Of a stretch of 20,809 nt of DNA, positions 7,658 through 14,694 are shown one piece after another. The stretch is from CAINEC01 sp046303115 (GTDB lineage: Bacteria; Bacteroidota; Bacteroidia; AKYH767-A; OLB10): the NCBI GenBank assembly GCA_046303115.1, contig JBKCGZ010000046.1:1-20809 (forward strand), written 5' to 3'. The notes under the pieces are model-generated. The model saw only the letters and a program-made list of their open reading frames with translations, was not told where the DNA came from and did not search any database. Each line of letters opens with the position of its first letter. The stretch's first letter is position 1. The translations under genes and the position numbers were made by a program.

Positions 7658-8314
7658 ATGAAAAAACACAGACTTGACATTTACGGGCTTAAAAACAGCC
7701 AAACCACTACAGGCGCTTATGTTCTAACCTTATTAGAGGTAGATGGAATGCGACGCCTGCCAATTATTATTGGTAAAGTGGAAGCTGAAGCAATTGCAGT
7801 GGAAATTGAAAAAATTGCACCTGTCCGTCCTTTAACACATGATCTTTTCAGAACATTTGCCAATGCCTTCGAAATTACACTAGATGAAGTAATCATCTAT
7901 AACTTTAAAGAGGGAGTATTTTACTCTATGCTTTGTTGCACGTCTAAAAAAGATGGGAGTCAACATCAGATAGATTCTAGAACATCAGACGCGATTGCTC
8001 TAGCGGTGCGCTTCGATGCTCCAATTTATACTTATGACAAAATTCTAAATGCTGCAGGGGTAAATTTAGAGGAGATCGAACAACAGGATTTGGAATCAAC
8101 TGATGATACTGACAATTATCCGCAGCATTACACTCCTGCACAACAAGCTGATAATAGTAAAAAGTTTGTTGATGTTTACCGTGGTATGGATGATGAAGAA
8201 TTAAACAACGCCCTTAATAATGCTTTAGAGGATGAAGATTACGAGACAGCTTCCAAGATTAGAGATGAAATTTCAAGAAGAAAAGCGGATGAACACTCTT
8301 CCGACACAATATAA
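7658..8314 (+). CDS. Bifunctional nuclease family protein (DUF151) with C-terminal UVR-like motif
   Basis: 218 residues from ATG. Residues about 1-135 form the bifunctional nuclease (BFN/DUF151) domain: LPIIIGKVEAEAIAVE at 34-49, RPLTHDLF, and SRTSDAIALAVR at 107-118 are family hallmarks. The plant founding members have DNase and RNase activity; whether bacterial ones do is less certain. An acidic linker follows. Residues about 177-208 (DDEELNNALNNALEDEDYETASKIRDEI, split here by the linker boundary) resemble the UVR/UvrB-UvrC interaction motif, a helical hairpin used for protein contacts in nucleotide excision repair and Clp-associated proteins. It is the last gene of the etf operon, 24 bases after etfA, and is followed by a strong terminator. 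A role in DNA or RNA metabolism is likely but its link to ETF is unexplained. Confidence 0.88.
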   Translation: MKKHRLDIYGLKNSQTTTGAYVLTLLEVDGMRRLPIIIGKVEAEAIAVEIEKIAPVRPLTHDLFRTFANAFEITLDEVIIYNFKEGVFYSMLCCTSKKDGSQHQIDSRTSDAIALAVRFDAPIYTYDKILNAAGVNLEEIEQQDLESTDDTDNYPQHYTPAQQADNSKKFVDVYRGMDDEELNNALNNALEDEDYETASKIRDEISRRKADEHSSDTI

Positions 8315-8320
8315 TAGTTT

Positions 8321-8348
8321 AAAAATCCTGCCTAGCGCAGGATTTTTT
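8321..8348 (+). terminator. Rho-independent terminator of the etfBA-nuclease operon
   Basis: AAAAATCCTGC (8321-8331), loop CTAGC, GCAGGATTTTT (8337-8347), then another T: an 11-base-pair stem with a T-run, seven bases after the nuclease stop codon. The A-rich left arm means it could also work on the minus strand, but no opposing gene needs it. Confidence 0.93.
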
Positions 8349-8405
8349 ATTTCTAACAAAACCCTAAATCAATATCTTCGTACAAACGGCCTCTATAATC
8401 CAGCT

Positions 8406-11006
8406 ATGAAAAAGCATCAAATCTTTAAAACTCTTTTTTCTTTCTTTTTGATTTCTCTTTTGTTCAGCAATTCATCGTTTGCACAATGGGAATATAAACA
8501 TCCTAGTCCAACAGGGAACAACCTGCGAAAAATAGCTTTTGCGGATAATAACATTGGATGGATAGCCGGATCGTCAGGGACAATTTTAAAAACTACCGAT
8601 GCTGGAAATACATGGACCAATCAGTACAGCTTCCAAAATGATGATATCATCGACTTAAATGTCATTGATACAAATCACATCTACTATCTGAACAATGTCA
8701 ATAAACTTTATTTGAGTACTGATGGAGGTAATTCATGGACATTAAAAAGCAGTTTCTTTGGTGCTAATGCATCATCTATTTCATTCCTATCGCTGAACGA
8801 AGGTTGGGCATGTGTGGGTACCAATATTCAACATACCACAGATGGAGGCAATACATGGAATAACCAGTACACGGTGAGTGGCGATAATTTAACTTCCATT
8901 AAAATAGAGAGCAACGGGAATGGAATTGCAGCAACTGAATTTGGCAGTGTGCTCCACACAACTGACTTTGGACAATCGTGGACTATCAATTCCAATTTTT
9001 CGGGAGTGTTTAATGCGATGGATATTGTGACATTTTATGCTACCGCAATCGTAGCTTTCAATAACACGTTGTATAAATCGATCGATAATGGGGCTACCTG
9101 GAATGCGCCCATAAATACACCGTCTTCTTTTAGTGGCTCTGCACCTACTTCCGTAAAAATCGTTTATGCCAATGTGTACCTTGCCACTAATGGTGATGGT
9201 GAGTTGTTTTTTACCTCTGATGGAGGAAATACATGGAATTCAAATACGAGCCTTATTGGTAATCCTTTAAATAGCTGTATCGGATTAAGTCCAACGAAGA
9301 TTATTGCTGTTGGCGATAATGGCAAAATTGGTTTCAGTAATAATGCAGGAACAAGTTTAACTTCATTAGATACAAGAGTCACTAATCAGGAATTATGGGG
9401 GATTCATCATACAGGAAGTATTTGCTATGCAGTTGGTGATGCCGGGACAATAATTACTTCAACCAATAGCGGTCAATCATGGACAAATTTGAACTCTGGA
9501 ATTTCAGATAATTTAAAAAGTATTGTAGCAATCAATAATAACATTGCTGTTGCTGTAGGAAATGGAGGTACTATATTAAGAACTACAAATGGCGGTAATA
9601 CATGGTCGTTAGTAAGTACTGGCTACTCAGATGACATTAGTATAATCCATCGACTTCCCAACGGAATACTTTACGCCGTTGGAAATAACGATTTGATTTT
9701 AAAATCAACGAATGATGGTAGCACATGGACTTTTGAAACAACTTCTTTTACTGGTTTTCAATACAACTTAACGGATGTTTATTTTGCTACGAGCGATACC
9801 GGATTTATTGCTACCAATAGTGCTGAAATTTTAACCACGGATGATGGAGGTCAAAACTGGTACTTACGCATGACTGGATTATTTGCACCTATGTCGTGTA
9901 TCCATTTTTCTGATGGATTAAACGGATGGGTCGGAAGCATCAATGGTGAAATATTTTTTACGGATAATGGAGGACAATCATGGACAGATCGTTCGATGGT
10001 TGGCTTTACCGGAAACATTCATCGATTGAAGTTTATAGATGTCAATATTGGATGGGCATTTACGGATCAAGGAATATTCAAAACGATTGATAATGGTTTA
10101 ACCTGGGAAAAAGAATTTTCTCCTTGCAATGATGTTCGCGGAATCGATTTCACTGGAAACTATTCGGCATTAGCCGTTGGTGCGGGTCAGGGAAAAATAA
10201 TAGGCCGAGATGTAGACATACAAGCATTTGTTGGAGCGGGCACCTACTGTTCAGGACATGAATACTCGTTCGGAGCATTTACCTTTGGTACTTTCAACGC
10301 TGGAAACACCTTTATCGCACAACTATCCGACGATTTTGGAAATTTTGATTACCCAACAACCATGGCAGTAGTAAATGCAACAGTCATGAATAGTATAACC
10401 GCTACCATTCCAGCCAGTATTCCTCCTTCTTCCCTTTACCGTATGCGAATTGCATCAACCAATCCACCAATGTACAGTAACATTCCGTTGTCAACGCTTG
10501 ACATTCACGATTCTCCTCAAGGTTTGATTTACCCAAATGGAAATACTACTTTTAATAATGGCGACTCTGTAACTTTAATCAATTTGAGTGGAGTGATTGG
10601 AACATACCAATGGTATAGAAACGGACTTCTAATTCCAGGTGCTACCAATGACTCATTGGTAGTTTATACCCCTGGCACTTACTTGTTGAATATTAATGAC
10701 GGAATATGCGATGGTAATTCCAATTCGATTGAAGTCATTGTCAATGGAGCTTCAGCAATTTCAACTGTTAATAATGTGAATTTAAAGTATTATCCGAATC
10801 CTATATCCGATAATGTAACTATTGAAATGGGGGATTTGCATTTTAACCAAATTCAGGTTTTAAATCTTGAAGGAAAAGAGCTAACCAATTCAACAGGAGA
10901 TTTTACGGGTGCTATTACAATTCCTATGAAATACCTTGCTCAAGGATTTTACTTATTGAAAATCAGCGGAAGTCAGCAGGCAGTAATAAAAATCTTGAAA
11001 AATTAA
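8406..11006 (+). CDS. Secreted YCF48/BNR-repeat protein with Ig-like modules and T9SS sorting domain
   Basis: 866 residues from the ATG at 8406; a longer frame from 8232 crosses the preceding terminator and is rejected. A signal peptide ends near SFA/Q (residue 26). Residues about 28-610 hold some 13 repeats around the Asp-box-like motif TTDGGNTW (for example KTTDAGNTW, STDGGNSW, FTSDGGNTW, RTTNGGNTW, TDNGGQSW). Each is preceded by a GWIAGSSGTILK-type strand, as in YCF48/photosystem-assembly-like beta-propellers. One copy (FSNNAGTSL) has lost the Trp. Next come a beta-sandwich region of the type found in Bacteroidota surface proteins (about 610-700), an Ig-like module (QWYRNGLLIPGATNDSLVV), and a type A T9SS sorting domain from YYPNPISDN (about 796) to the end. 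No sialidase catalytic residues are evident, so an enzyme role is not claimed; binding or adhesion is inferred. A weak -7-like TATCTTCG at 8373-8380 may be its promoter. Confidence 0.9.
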   Translation: MKKHQIFKTLFSFFLISLLFSNSSFAQWEYKHPSPTGNNLRKIAFADNNIGWIAGSSGTILKTTDAGNTWTNQYSFQNDDIIDLNVIDTNHIYYLNNVNKLYLSTDGGNSWTLKSSFFGANASSISFLSLNEGWACVGTNIQHTTDGGNTWNNQYTVSGDNLTSIKIESNGNGIAATEFGSVLHTTDFGQSWTINSNFSGVFNAMDIVTFYATAIVAFNNTLYKSIDNGATWNAPINTPSSFSGSAPTSVKIVYANVYLATNGDGELFFTSDGGNTWNSNTSLIGNPLNSCIGLSPTKIIAVGDNGKIGFSNNAGTSLTSLDTRVTNQELWGIHHTGSICYAVGDAGTIITSTNSGQSWTNLNSGISDNLKSIVAINNNIAVAVGNGGTILRTTNGGNTWSLVSTGYSDDISIIHRLPNGILYAVGNNDLILKSTNDGSTWTFETTSFTGFQYNLTDVYFATSDTGFIATNSAEILTTDDGGQNWYLRMTGLFAPMSCIHFSDGLNGWVGSINGEIFFTDNGGQSWTDRSMVGFTGNIHRLKFIDVNIGWAFTDQGIFKTIDNGLTWEKEFSPCNDVRGIDFTGNYSALAVGAGQGKIIGRDVDIQAFVGAGTYCSGHEYSFGAFTFGTFNAGNTFIAQLSDDFGNFDYPTTMAVVNATVMNSITATIPASIPPSSLYRMRIASTNPPMYSNIPLSTLDIHDSPQGLIYPNGNTTFNNGDSVTLINLSGVIGTYQWYRNGLLIPGATNDSLVVYTPGTYLLNINDGICDGNSNSIEVIVNGASAISTVNNVNLKYYPNPISDNVTIEMGDLHFNQIQVLNLEGKELTNSTGDFTGAITIPMKYLAQGFYLLKISGSQQAVIKILKN

Positions 11007-11007
11007 G

Positions 11008-11035
11008 TTGGTAAAAAGACAAATATTTAAATTTG
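11008..11035 (+). promoter_or_regulatory. Bacteroidota-type promoter for the 81-residue membrane protein
   Basis: TTG (11008-11010), 17 bases, then TAAATTTG (11028-11035), a full match to TTG/TAnnTTTG at good spacing. The start codon is 16 bases after the -7 element. The element lies inside the perfect inverted repeat at 11019-11048. Confidence 0.55.
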
Positions 11036-11048
11036 ATTAAATATTTGT
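11019..11048 (+). repeat. Perfect 12-bp inverted repeat overlapping a promoter
   Basis: ACAAATATTTAA (11019-11030), six-base centre ATTTGA, TTAAATATTTGT (11037-11048). It covers the -7 element and ends three bases before the ATG at 11052. It could be an operator for a dimeric regulator, a weak AT-only terminator hairpin for the upstream gene (followed by TTT), or a stem near the start codon. The sequence does not decide between these. Confidence 0.6.
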
Positions 11049-11051
11049 TTT

Positions 11052-11297
11052 ATGAGATATTATTTAATAGAAGTATTAGGAAGCATAATAGCTTATGCTT
11101 TTATCCCCATATTGCTTTTAATTTTAATTTTAATTGGTTTACCTTATTTTATATTAGCATCCATTTTCAGTAAGCCACTTACCGAAGAAGAGAAGAAAAA
11201 CCTAGAACAAGAGCACCAGAATCGATATCGACAATCATTACCCATTCGCTGCGGTTGCTGCGCTGGTCAACATAGAGGATTATCATCCACCAACTAA
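11052..11297 (+). CDS. Small membrane protein of unknown function
   Basis: 81 residues from ATG; I do not recognise a family. Residues about 4-40 are strongly hydrophobic (IIAYAFIPILLLILILIGLP and then YFILASIF), enough for one long or two short membrane spans with a proline-glycine break. A charged segment follows (KPLTEEEKKNLEQEHQNRYRQ), and the tail contains a CGCC cluster at about residues 68-71. The cysteine-rich tail could bind metal or form disulfides, but this is speculation. It has a convincing promoter of its own and sits between two longer genes on the same strand, 45 bases after the T9SS gene. Base composition drops its AT bias in the last 60 bases. The membrane character and promoter support it as real; homologues would settle it. 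Confidence 0.6.
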   Translation: MRYYLIEVLGSIIAYAFIPILLLILILIGLPYFILASIFSKPLTEEEKKNLEQEHQNRYRQSLPIRCGCCAGQHRGLSSTN

Positions 11298-11305
11298 TCC
11301 TATTC

Positions 11306-11322
11306 GTTAAATTAAATTTAAC
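11306..11322 (+). repeat. 17-bp perfect palindrome upstream of sppA
   Basis: GTTAAATT (11306-11313), single central A, AATTTAAC (11315-11322). It lies about 24 bases upstream of the sppA -7 element, near position -45 relative to the predicted transcript start, a place typical of regulator binding. The function is inferred. Confidence 0.45.
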
Positions 11323-11341
11323 CTAAGAGTAAAGCGATTAG

Positions 11342-11367
11342 CAATTATATTTGCAGAAATATAATTG
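11342..11367 (+). repeat. Perfect 11-bp inverted repeat overlapping the sppA promoter
   Basis: CAATTATATTT (11342-11352), loop GCAG, AAATATAATTG (11357-11367), ending four bases before the sppA ATG. It contains the -7 element TATATTTG and would include the transcript start. It could be an operator or a hairpin close to the start codon. Confidence 0.55.
11346..11353 (+). promoter_or_regulatory. -7 promoter element for sppA
   Basis: TATATTTG followed by CAG matches TAnnTTTG and lies 18 bases before the sppA ATG. No TTG is seen at the expected -33 position, so the promoter may be weak or activator-dependent. Confidence 0.5.
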
Positions 11368-11371
11368 ACCT

Positions 11372-13135
11372 ATGAAATCATTCTTAAAATCTGTTTTAGC
11401 CGCAATGCTTGGAGTCTTATTGGCTTCGATAGTTGGCTTCTTTTTATTCATTGCACTAATTGCTGCAATTGTTTCATCCGGAGATAACAAAGAAGTAACC
11501 GTTAAAGATGGCTCTGTATTACATATTCAACTATCCGAAAAAGTTACCGAGCGCACGTCAAAAAATCCGTTTGAAAATTTTGACATTGCAAGCTTCAGCA
11601 GCAAAAAAGGACAGCCTGGCTTAAATGATATTTTACAAGAAATAAAGTTTGCTAAAACAGATGAACACATTAAAGGAATTTACCTTGATGTTCCTTCGGT
11701 TTCAATGGGTATGGCTACGATGGAAGAAATTCGTAATGCACTTATCGATTTCAAAAAGTCAAGAAAGTTTATTTACGCTTACGCAGAAAACTATACGCAA
11801 GGAGCTTATTACCTTGCGAGTGTAGCTGATAAAATTTATTTGAATCCACAAGGTAGTCTTGCACTCACGGGACTTTCGACTGAAATCATGTTTTTAAAAG
11901 GCACCTTAGATAAATTAGAAATTGAACCACAGATTATCCGTCACGGTAAATTTAAGAGTGCTGTAGAGCCTTATATACGTGAGAACATGAGTGAAGAAAA
12001 TCGTGCACAGATTGCAGGATTTATTAATCCAATCTGGAATCATATTGTTACTAATGTCGCTTCTTCGAGAAAGATTACTCCAGATGCAATTAATCTTATG
12101 GCTGATAGCTTAAAGATTAATGAAGCGAAAGATGCATTGGATAACAAACTTGTAGACAAACTTGCATACTATGATGAATTCATGGATGACTTAAGCGTGG
12201 TAGCAGGAAAGAAAAAAGGCGAAGCTCCTGAATTTATTACGTTGAATAAATATAAAAATGCAGCGATTGCCTCATCGACTGCTTCAGAAAAGATTGCTGT
12301 TATTTATGCAAATGGAGAAATTTCAGGTGGCGAAGGCGACGATGAAAAAATTGGATCTGAAACATTAGCAAAAACAATTGCTGATGCTCGTAAGGATGAT
12401 AAAATAAAAGCGATTGTATTAAGAGTAAATTCTCCTGGTGGTGATGCATTAGCTTCAGATGTTATCTGGAGAGAAGTAGTACTAGCAAAGAAAGTGAAAC
12501 CTGTTGTTGTATCAATGGGCGACTTAGCTGCATCTGGTGGATATTATATCTCTTGCGCTGCTAATAAAATCGTTGCAGAACCAACAACATTAACGGGGTC
12601 GATTGGTGTATTTGGATTAATGTTCAATGCACAAAATATGTTTAAGAATAAACTAGGTATTACATTCGACACTTATAAAACAAATACCTACGGTGATATC
12701 GGAACAATGAGTCGACCAATGACGGAAAGCGAGCGACTAATTATTCAACGTAGCGTTGATCAGGTTTATAATACGTTTACATCTCGCGTTGCCGAGGGAA
12801 GAAAAATGAAGCAAGCAGATGTAGATAGTATCGGTCAAGGACGCGTATGGTCGGGTGTAGATGCGAAACGCATTGGATTAGTTGATGAAATTGGAAATAT
12901 CAATGATGCTATACGTATTGCCGCCGACTTAGCAAAAATCAAGGAATACAGAATTAAATCAATGCCTGAACAAAAAGAACCATTCGAAGAATTGATGAGT
13001 GGTATTTCAGAGGAAGCGAAGGTTTGGTATTTCCAAACTACATTAGGTGATCAGTATTATATCCTGAAAGAACTTCAATCAATCAAAAATAAACAAGGCG
13101 TTCAAGCAAGAACATTTTACAACCTATCGTTTTAA
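11372..13135 (+). CDS. sppA: Signal peptide peptidase SppA, long (tandem-domain) form
   Basis: 587 residues from ATG, the size of the E. coli-type 67K protease rather than the half-length Bacillus form. An N-terminal membrane anchor covers about residues 9-35, with the rest outside the cytoplasm. It contains two Clp/crotonase-like domains. The first supplies the catalytic lysine in GKFKSAVEPYIR (K195, as in the GTYKSAVEP motif of E. coli). The second supplies the nucleophilic serine in MGDLAASGGYYIS (S388), preceded by LRVNSPGGDALASD. Both residues are present, so it should be active. It degrades signal peptides left in the membrane after secretion. The stop overlaps the start of the next gene (TAATG), so the two are probably translationally coupled. 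Dyads and a TATATTTG element precede the start. Confidence 0.95.
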   Translation: MKSFLKSVLAAMLGVLLASIVGFFLFIALIAAIVSSGDNKEVTVKDGSVLHIQLSEKVTERTSKNPFENFDIASFSSKKGQPGLNDILQEIKFAKTDEHIKGIYLDVPSVSMGMATMEEIRNALIDFKKSRKFIYAYAENYTQGAYYLASVADKIYLNPQGSLALTGLSTEIMFLKGTLDKLEIEPQIIRHGKFKSAVEPYIRENMSEENRAQIAGFINPIWNHIVTNVASSRKITPDAINLMADSLKINEAKDALDNKLVDKLAYYDEFMDDLSVVAGKKKGEAPEFITLNKYKNAAIASSTASEKIAVIYANGEISGGEGDDEKIGSETLAKTIADARKDDKIKAIVLRVNSPGGDALASDVIWREVVLAKKVKPVVVSMGDLAASGGYYISCAANKIVAEPTTLTGSIGVFGLMFNAQNMFKNKLGITFDTYKTNTYGDIGTMSRPMTESERLIIQRSVDQVYNTFTSRVAEGRKMKQADVDSIGQGRVWSGVDAKRIGLVDEIGNINDAIRIAADLAKIKEYRIKSMPEQKEPFEELMSGISEEAKVWYFQTTLGDQYYILKELQSIKNKQGVQARTFYNLSF

Positions 13136-13773
13136 TGCGTTATAAATTATTTATAATCGCCAGTTTTTTATTTCAAGTATCCTTTGCTCAAGAGCAAATC
13201 GGATTACAAGAACTTAAAGCTGGCGATTTTTTATTTGAAGATTTAGGTGGTGGTGATTTATCGAATGCAATTAAGAAAGTCACTCCTCACTACAATGGAC
13301 ACTACTTTTCGCATGTAGGAATGCTTACATCATATAATGGAAAGTTAGTTGTGATGGAAGCATATGATAATGTCGCCGATACAGTTTCTATTTCCACTTT
13401 TATTAATCGATCAAAAGAAACGATTTACGTTGGTCGATTAGATAGCAAATATCAATCTGAAGTAAGCAATGCATCAGAACTTGTTAAAAATTACCGTGGC
13501 ATTAAATACGATGAAAAGTATTTACCTGATAGCAATCAGATATACTGTGCTGAATTAATTTATTATGTTTTCAAAGAAGTAAATCTGCAAAAGGAATTTT
13601 TCAAAATGCAACCCATGACATTTAAAGATCCGGAAACACATGAATTATTCCCTGGCTGGATTAATTACTATCAAAAGTATTTTCAGATGGATGTCCCTGA
13701 AGGCAAACTTGGAATTAATCCTGGATTATTAATTAATGATAAGCGTTTAAGTGTTTATCGTTTGAAGTTATAA
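13135..13773 (+). CDS. Exported permuted papain-like (YiiX/DUF830-type) cysteine hydrolase
   Basis: 212 residues; the ATG shares its A with the sppA stop (TAATG). A signal peptide ends near SFA/Q (residue 18). The conserved order is that of circularly permuted NlpC/P60 enzymes: LKAGDFLFEDL, then the histidine in HYFSHVGM (H60), a polar residue in VVMEAYD (E75), and the nucleophile cysteine in YCAELIYYVF (C138). All are present, so it is probably catalytic in the periplasm. Known members act on amide bonds or lipids; YiiX-type substrates are poorly defined, and peptidoglycan, lipoprotein or lipid targets are all possible. Co-expression with SppA suggests a role in envelope turnover, which is inference. 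Its stop is 18 bases from the stop of the opposing gene. Confidence 0.8.
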   Translation: MRYKLFIIASFLFQVSFAQEQIGLQELKAGDFLFEDLGGGDLSNAIKKVTPHYNGHYFSHVGMLTSYNGKLVVMEAYDNVADTVSISTFINRSKETIYVGRLDSKYQSEVSNASELVKNYRGIKYDEKYLPDSNQIYCAELIYYVFKEVNLQKEFFKMQPMTFKDPETHELFPGWINYYQKYFQMDVPEGKLGINPGLLINDKRLSVYRLKL

Positions 13774-13791
13774 ACAAACTTGCAAACGCAA

Positions 13792-14607
13792 TTAAAAATT
13801 ATATCCTAGCGTAAAGATATATTCGAACGCCCAGAAATGATGTCGTGCGCGACCTTGATAGGGTAATAAGGCAGATGTATAATTTACAAATGACCATTTC
13901 GCTTCATTCTCAAAAAAGATACGATGATGAAAATCGTAACGTAATCCAGCATCGACTCCAACTAGATATCCCGCTACATGAAACTGGTCATCGCGACGAA
14001 GATTATTGATGGTGCAATCAGTACGAGGGAAAACAAATCCTCCCCCTACTCTACCAATTAAACTTAACCAATGATTTCCATTTTTACTATGCATAACATC
14101 CATACGCTTTGTAGCCATGAACATTGCGAAGTTAGCACCGTTAGTATGCTCAAAAGCTAAAAAAGGTTTTCCAATTATGGTATCGGTGTCATATTGTTTT
14201 CCAAAGTACTTTCCTTTAAAGCGAACGCTTTGTCCGTCTTGCACCACATACTTTGCGTGATCATAATTGAATTCAAATCCCCAATCACGTTTTGCTCCAC
14301 CAAAAAATCCAATTCGAAATGAATATTGCGGAATGGCTAAATCAGTAGAAAAAACATCTCTTATACCTGGACGATCTTCCGCTTTTGCATCCTCAATAAC
14401 GAAGTCGTAATAACCGTTTCGGCGACTATCACTAAAGTGTATATCACTTTTAGTGTACCAGTCTAAATTATAACCCCACGAAAAATACCAATTGTATTTG
14501 GCAGTATTGAATTTATAAGGACTTGATGGTGTTACTGCATCTTGAGCAAAAAGATAATTGAAAGAAAATAGTGCTATAATTAGTGCTATAAGTGAGGTGC
14601 GTTTCAT
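13792..14607 (-). CDS. Probable outer-membrane beta-barrel protein, function unknown
   Basis: 271 residues from the ATG at 14607. A signal peptide ends at LFA/Q (residue 21). The mature part has alternating aromatic and polar residues in strand-sized runs (YNWYFSWGYNLDWY, SFRIGFFGGAKRDWGFEFNY, HWLSLIGRVGGGFVF, VGVDAGLRYDF, HRIFFENEAKWSFVNY). It ends in YIFTLGYNF, with the terminal aromatic residue favoured by the BAM insertion machinery. These features point to an eight- to twelve-strand barrel in the outer membrane; no specific family is recognised. It stands alone, divergent from the PolX-like gene. A TAATTTTG element sits only five bases before the ATG, so its message may have almost no leader. 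Confidence 0.72.
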   Translation of the reverse strand: MKRTSLIALIIALFSFNYLFAQDAVTPSSPYKFNTAKYNWYFSWGYNLDWYTKSDIHFSDSRRNGYYDFVIEDAKAEDRPGIRDVFSTDLAIPQYSFRIGFFGGAKRDWGFEFNYDHAKYVVQDGQSVRFKGKYFGKQYDTDTIIGKPFLAFEHTNGANFAMFMATKRMDVMHSKNGNHWLSLIGRVGGGFVFPRTDCTINNLRRDDQFHVAGYLVGVDAGLRYDFHHRIFFENEAKWSFVNYTSALLPYQGRARHHFWAFEYIFTLGYNF

Positions 14608-14612
14608 ACAAG

Positions 14613-14620
14613 CAAAATTA
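14613..14620 (-). promoter_or_regulatory. -7 promoter element close to the outer-membrane protein start
   Basis: On the minus strand TAATTTTG matches TAnnTTTG and ends five bases before the ATG at 14607, which puts the predicted transcript start at or next to the start codon. No good TTG is seen at -33, so this may be a chance match. Confidence 0.35.
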
Positions 14621-14694
14621 GTAGTTTACATCATTTGAAAAATATTTTATTGCTGATATTTATCGCTCTTCAAATTAAGCTGTATTTTTAAACC

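Noticed and set aside
8321..8405. N-terminal extension of the YCF48-repeat protein back to 8232
   Set aside because: It overlaps the nuclease gene and crosses an excellent terminator at 8321-8348. The ATG at 8406 opens directly into a normal signal peptide.
8718..9980. Recurring short DNA motif similar to GATGGAGGTAATACATGG, considered as a DNA repeat array or CRISPR-like element
   Set aside because: The copies are in frame, diverged and unequally spaced, and are explained by the TDGGNTW protein repeats.
8406..11006. Sialidase function for the Asp-box repeats
   Set aside because: The number of repeats, the YCF48-like strands and the lack of an FRIP motif or arginine triad argue against a sialidase.
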